Positions 58,872-64,000 of a DNA stretch of 64,000 nt are shown piece after piece. The DNA is from Cynocephalus volans (Eukaryota > Chordata > Mammalia > Dermoptera > Cynocephalidae). A model generated the notes under the pieces. The model saw only the letters and a program-made list of their open reading frames with translations, had not been told where the DNA came from and ran no database searches. Positions within the stretch are counted from its first letter, which is position 1; each line of letters begins with the position of its first letter. The position numbers and the translations under genes were made by a program. The DNA lies in assembly GCF_027409185.1 (NCBI RefSeq), contig NC_084463.1:160867869-160931868 (forward strand), read 5' to 3'.

Positions 58872-59391
58872 AGGAAGTCCCTCCTTCCTCCTCCAGTCCT
58901 GGAGTCATAAGTCCAGTCCAGATTCAAGTGTGGGAAATAGATTCTGCCCCTTGATGGAAGAAGCTACAAAGCCACATTGCAAGGGGTGTGGCTACAAGGA
59001 AGGAAAGAATTGGGGCCTTTATTGTACTCAATCTACTACAAGAGTCTTATTCCTGATTTAATGATCATACTCCTGATTTTTAATAGATATGTGTCTGATT
59101 TAAAGAATACACTAACGGCCTTTTCCCATTTACATGGGAAGCACCCATGTAAATAAACTCCATTACCATGATGTTTGTTGTAATTTTTGGGGTACATATC
59201 CATTATCAGGTTAAGAAAATTCCTTTCTAGTGCTAGTTTACTAAGAATGTTTATGAGGAAATGGGTGTTGATTTTTATCAAATGCTTTTCTTGCATCTAC
59301 AGAGAACATTATATGGTTTTTCTTCCTTATCTGTTAATGTAGAAAACGACATAGATTTCAGAATAGTAAACCACCTTATATTCTTGGGATG

Positions 59392-60460
59392 AAAAACTTG
59401 GTCATAGAAACAATTAACAAAGCGAAAAGACAACCTACAGAGTAGGAGAAAATATTTGCAAACTATACGTCTGACAAAGGATTAATATCCAGAATATACA
59501 AGGAACTCAAACAACTTAACAGTAAAAAACCAAATAACCTGATTAAAAAATGGGCAAAGGAACTGAATAGGCATTTCTCAAAGGAAGATATACGAATGGC
59601 CAACAGACAGATGAAAAAATGCTCAACATTCCTCAACATCAGGGAAATGCAGATCAAAACCACATGAAGATATCATCTCACCCCAGTTAGGCTGGCTATT
59701 ATCAAAAAGACAGAGAATAACAAATGCTGGCGAGGATACAGAGAAAGGGGACCCCCCTACACTGTTGGTGAGACTGTAAATTGCTACAGCCATTATGGAA
59801 AACAGTACGGAGATTCCTTAAACAACTACAGATAGAAATCCAGGAATCCCACCGCTGGGTATAGACCAAAGGAATGGAAAGCATCATGGCAAAGAGATAC
59901 CTGCAGCCCCATGTTTATCACAGCTCTATTTACAATAGCCAAGAGTTGGAACCAACCTAAATGTCCATCATCAGAGGACTAGATAAGGAAAATATGGTGT
60001 ATCTACACAATGGAATACTACTCTGCCATAAAAAAAGAATGAAATACTGCCATTTGCAGCAACATGGGTGAACTTAGAGAAAATCATATTAAGTGAAATA
60101 AGCCAGGCACAGAAAGAGAAATTCTGTACATTCTCACTCATAAGTGGGAGCTAAAATAATAAACATATAAATAAAAGAAAAAAAGAAATATAACAGCATT
60201 CACAATAATACATGGAACTTTCAAAAGGAGAACTGAGGTTACTAGAAGTGGGAAGGGAGGTAGGAGGGCGGAATTGGTAAAGGGCCATGAACAGCAATGA
60301 CAGTGTATATTATTGTGTATAATAATTATTCTGATTTTGATATTCATAAGTATTGATATTCAACTCTGTACCCCACAGATATGTACAATAGACTATGTTA
60401 CAATAAAAAATAAAAATAAAATTAATTAAATAAATAAAGTTAAAAAAAACTTGGTCACAG
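59392..60460 (+). repeat. Younger 5'-truncated L1, sense, with a 16-bp target-site duplication
   Basis: Sense L1 3' end: aacaatggaatactactctgcc, ggcaaaggaactgaataggc, then a 3' UTR and an A-rich tail to about 60444. The duplication aaaaacttggtcatag (59392-59407) / aaaaacttggtcacag (60445-60460) brackets it. Several frames have been broken, so it is not active. Confidence 0.85.
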
Positions 60461-61133
60461 TGTGTTATCACATTGTTGCATTTGATTCATTGACATTTTA
60501 GGAGAAGATTTTTATTTTTGCAACTATATTTGTAAATAAAATGGCTGTAGTTTTCCTTTTTAAAAGAATACTGGCCTTGTCTAATTTTGGTATCAAAATT
60601 GTACGAGCCTTATGGAATGATTTGAGGAAAAATTCCTTCTTTTCTATTCTCTGGAAGAGCTCATACAAGTTTGTACTGATTTCTTCCTTGAAAGTTTAGT
60701 AAAACTGACCAGTAAAACTGCCTGAGGTTGTTGCTTTCTTCATGGAAAGCTGTTATCTTATTTATTTATTTTTTCATTATGAACATTTTGAAACATATTC
60801 AATATCAGAAAGGATGGTATAATACCCCACAGGTACCCATCATTCAGTTTATATCAGTTATCATCCTTGCTATTTTTGTTTCATCTCTCCCCTCCACTTT
60901 TTTTGGGGGGGGAGGTTAGAGCATTAAACTAGACATTATATCATTTTACTCATAAATACATATTTATGTAACTTTATAAAGATTTTTTAAAAGAAAAACC
61001 TCTTTGTGAGAAAATTTCAATTAATACTTCAGTTTATTTAATACATACAAATATTTAGTATTTATAGGACTATTCCATTTTTCTTGAGTCAAGTTTGAAA
61101 AGTTTTATATGTTTAGAAATTTATTCATTTTAT

Positions 61134-61511
61134 CTGGGTGTCTTAGTCTGTTTAGGCTGCTATAACAAAATACTTTCGACTGGGTCATTTATAAACAATG
61201 GAAGTTTATTGCTCACAGTTCTGGGAGGCCGAGAAGTGCAAGATCAAGGCAGCCGCAGACTCAGTGTCTGATTAGGGCTTGTTTTCTACCTCCAAGATGG
61301 TGCCTTCGTGCTGTATTCTTGCATGGGGGAAGGGGCAAAAGGGCTCCCTCAAGCCTCTTTTATGAGGACACTAATCCCATTCATGAGGGTGGAGCACTCA
61401 GGACCTAATCATCTGGTATTAAAGACCCCGTTTCTTAATACAATCACCTTGGGGGTCAGGTTTCAACACATGAATTTTGAGGGACACAGACCTTCAGACC
61501 ATAACACTAGG
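61134..61511 (-). repeat. MaLR (MLT1/MST-type) LTR inserted in the old L1
   Basis: The reverse complement reads tgttatggtctgaaggtctgtg ... cagactaagaca, typical of MaLR LTRs. TG...CA ends at 61139 and 61506. The flanks CTGGG (61134-61138) and CTAGG (61507-61511) are a 5-bp duplication with one change, and L1 resumes on the right. Confidence 0.8.
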
Positions 61512-62652
61512 TTTTCAAATTTATTGGCATTAAGTTGATGACAATTTTCTTTATTACCTTTTGATGTCTGCTGTATCTATAGTTACATTTCCCTTTTCAT
61601 TCATCATGCTAGTTATTAGCACTTTCTCTTTTTCTGTGTAAATCTTGCCAGACATTGTTTGAGAATCTTTTCATCCGCTTATTTGCTACCCATGTATCTT
61701 CTTTGGTGAAGTGTCTTTTGAAATGTTTGCCTTTAAAAAAAATTTGGGTGGACTTTTTTGAATTACAAGCGGTTTTATGTGTTCTCAACCTAAGTCCTTT
61801 GTGGGATGTATGTTTTGGAAATGTTTCCTCCCGGTCTGTGTCTTGCCTATTCATTTTCATCACAGTACTATTTTCAGAACAAAAATTTTTATTTTTGCTG
61901 AAGTGCAATTTGTTGATTTTTAAGTCTTATATTTTATGATTTTCGTGTCATGTTTTAAAAATCTTTGCCAATCCCAAGATTACTATGAGTTTCTCCCATG
62001 TTTTCTTCTAGAAGTCTTATAGGTTTAGTCCTTACATTTAGGTCTATGATCCATTTCGAGTTAACTTTTGCACATGGTGTGAAGTAAGTAAGGGCAAGTT
62101 TCATTCTTTTTCTTTTTTCCAAAATTTTTTTTCCAGTCAACAAATCTTTATTGAGTATACGATCCAATTTGTTTTTTAGGGAAATAACTCAGGTAACAGG
62201 GGCAATTCTATGGTATAAAAATGTGTTTAATGCTCAAGTACTTGCAGGTGAAATGATATGATGTCTGAGAATTTACTTCAAAGTAATCTAGTCCCCAGGG
62301 GAAGGTACTGGATGAGCGGTATTGACAAAACAGATTGGCTATATGTTAATAAGTGTTGAAGCTGGGTATGGGTGCCTAGAAGTTTTTTATGCTATTCTCT
62401 CTACTTTTGTGTATATTTGAAATTTTCCATATGCAGAGTGGAAACAAATTTAATTAAATTTACATTGGAAATAATCTAAAATATTTAGTAATAAGTTATG
62501 GTAGATAAATACAATAGAATACTAAGTAACATTTTTAAATGATAGTAAAATTTGTAATGATATGGGGAGATGTTCAACATATGTGATTTAGTAAAAAGGG
62601 AAGCCATCAAAATCAGCACAAACAGTATGTTCTAATTTTTAAGGAGGCTGTA

Positions 62653-62830
62653 GAGTCGTAGTAGTTAAGAGTGTTGGATCTGGAGCTGAAAAATTTGGGT
62701 TTCTGCCACTTACTATGTGACCTTGGGCAAGGGAAATGATAATAACATTTACTTATGAGGTTCTTGTAAGGATTAAATTGAGATAACGGATGTAAAGCAC
62801 TTGAAAGCTTATTATTATTACCAGCTATTT
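62653..62830 (+). repeat. MIR SINE relic
   Basis: Well preserved sense MIR: taagagtgttggatctggagc, then ctgccacttactatgtgaccttgggcaag and gtaaagcacttgaaag. Confidence 0.8.
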
Positions 62831-62929
62831 ATGGCAACAGGCACTTTAAAAAAAGCAAACCATTGGAAATAATTTTAATGTCCAAGATAAAATAATGATT
62901 ACATAAATTATGGTATATTCATTGATTCA

Positions 62930-63130
62930 TTAGATGAATAACTATTAAGGGCCCACTATGGGAAAGACATTGGATATATAATGGTGATCAAGACATAAAT
63001 GGCCCCCACCCTTGCACAACTCACAGTCTGGAAGAGAAGGCAAATAAATGAACAATAACATTAAAGAGCCATTACAGTGTTCACAAAAAATATTTAAGCA
63101 TGTGGGGAAATGCTTACGACTTAAAGACAT
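62930..63130. repeat. L2-like LINE relic
   Basis: Words such as actattaagggcccactatgg and aatggtgatcaagacataaatggcc recall L2 3' ends. Diverged. Confidence 0.5.
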
Positions 63131-63134
63131 TACA

Positions 63135-63560
63135 TTAGTATTCTAACACTGCTGGAACAACTAACCATTATCTTAGTAGCCCAAAATGACACAAACTTAT
63201 TCTCTTATAGTTCTGGAAGTCAGAAGTCCAGAATGGGTTGGTAGGGCTGCATTCCTTCTGAAGGCGCCAAGAGAGAATTCAGTCCTTGACTTTTCCAGCC
63301 ACTAGAGATAACCCACATTCCTTGTCTCCTGGTCACATTGCTAGACCACTGTGTCCATTGCCACATTATCTTTTCTCTGTCTGACCCCTGCTTCTCTCTT
63401 ATAAGGGCCTAACCAGATAATCCAGGATAATTTTCCCAACTCAAGATCCTTAATCACATCTGCAAAAGCCCCTCTGGTATGCAAGGCAATGCACTCACAG
63501 GTCCCGGGGACAGGGATTTGGACATCTCTGGGAAGCCATTATTCTGTCTACCACAGACTG
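63135..63560 (-). repeat. MLT1-type MaLR LTR relic
   Basis: Reverse complement contains gtggtagacagaataatggc, ttttgcagatgtgattaagg and gattatctggttaggccc, typical MLT1 words. Confidence 0.75.
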
Positions 63561-63876
63561 AACTGTGAATAGAAAAAAACAATATGAGGAAATACACCAA
63601 AAATATTAACAGTGGTTGAGTTTGGGTAGTTAAATTATCATTAATATTTGTATCTCTCTTTTTTTTTTTTGCAATTTCTAAAATCTCCACAATGAGCATA
63701 TGTCATTGTTTTTAAAATGAATACATGCACACAAACTCAAAAAGTACAAAGGGTGTACAGTAAAGCATAAGTCCCTTGTCCCTCAGCCCATCCCCCATCC
63801 CTGTTCCTATCTCCAGAGGCAACTACCATCAGCAGTTTCTTTTTCTTCCAGAGACAGAGTACACGAGAACATGTCT

Positions 63877-64000
63877 GTGGGAGGCTGAACAATGTCTCCC
63901 CAAATATCCACATCCTAATCCCCATGGTCCGTGAATATGCTATCCTGCACACCAGAAGGGATGCTGCAGGTGGAATTAAGTTAAGGGTCTTGACATGGGG
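63877..64000 (+). repeat. MLT1-type MaLR LTR, cut by the window edge
   Basis: Starts tgtgggaggctgaacaatgtctccccaaatatccacatcc and continues aattaagttaagggtcttg; the rest lies beyond position 64000. Confidence 0.72.

Larger units (their letters stand above)
59050..62110 (-). repeat. Old antisense L1 carrying two later insertions
   Basis: Reverse-complement L1 ORF2 sequence is readable in pieces: 59060-59391 (attatcaggttaagaaaattcc, ttcttgggatgaaaaacttgg), 60461-60740, 61030-61138 and 61512-62110 (tctatgatccatttcgagttaac). It is broken by a younger sense L1 (59408-60444) and by a MaLR LTR (61139-61506). No intact frame. Confidence 0.75.

Noticed and set aside
54810-60460. Small open frames in the L1 region as possible genes
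   Set aside because: They are fragments of decayed L1 ORF2 or chance frames in AT-rich repeats.

Overview
This is a mammalian nuclear genomic window with split genes, GT/AG introns, CpG-island promoters and LINE/SINE/LTR repeats. It matches the gene order of human 11q13.1: MAP3K11 (minus strand, 5' part only), PCNX3 (plus, complete), SIPA1 (plus, complete) and RELA (minus, complete). I joined exons by hand. Every junction used here keeps the reading frame and uses GT/AG, giving predicted proteins of 2041 aa (PCNX3, 35 coding exons), 1040 aa (SIPA1, 15 coding exons) and 545 aa (RELA, 11 coding exons). These are close to the human lengths as I remember them. MAP3K11 contributes coding exons 1-2 and part of exon 3.

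The lineage clue is a family of SINEs, as monomers and head-to-tail dimers, derived from tRNA-Ile(AAU). The tRNA A box, B box and an anticodon-loop-like GTGCTAATAAC are still readable, and several copies have target-site duplications. tRNA-Ile SINEs of this monomer/dimer kind (CYN) were described from colugos. No Alu, B1/B2, carnivore tRNA-Lys or horse ERE element was seen. A dermopteran (colugo) is therefore the best guess; this is an inference.

Layout: 1-5613 MAP3K11 exons 3-1 with a large SINE-bearing intron; 5614-7863 a GC-rich divergent intergenic region with clustered NRF1-type palindromes; 7864-28641 PCNX3, with a short intron that carries a MIR4690-like hairpin; 28642-29900 the PCNX3 3' UTR and then the SIPA1 CpG island; 32379-40963 the SIPA1 coding exons; 40964-44400 an intergenic region with two SINEs and an orphan CpG island; 44414-52089 RELA, then its CpG island to about 52660; 53500-64000 repeat-rich DNA with nested L1s, MaLR LTRs and a solo ERV LTR, and no supported gene.

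Functionally, MAP3K11 (MLK3) is a JNK-pathway MAP3K also reported to act on IKK; RELA is the p65 NF-kB subunit; SIPA1 is a Rap GTPase-activating protein; PCNX3 is a multi-pass pecanex protein. Their proximity is conserved synteny, not an operon. I found no convincing undescribed multi-gene system. The most interesting non-coding signals are an AP-1-site-bearing minisatellite in RELA intron 1, an apparently lost SIPA1 start codon, the mirtron-like PCNX3 intron, and a promoter-like CpG island between SIPA1 and RELA with no recognised gene.
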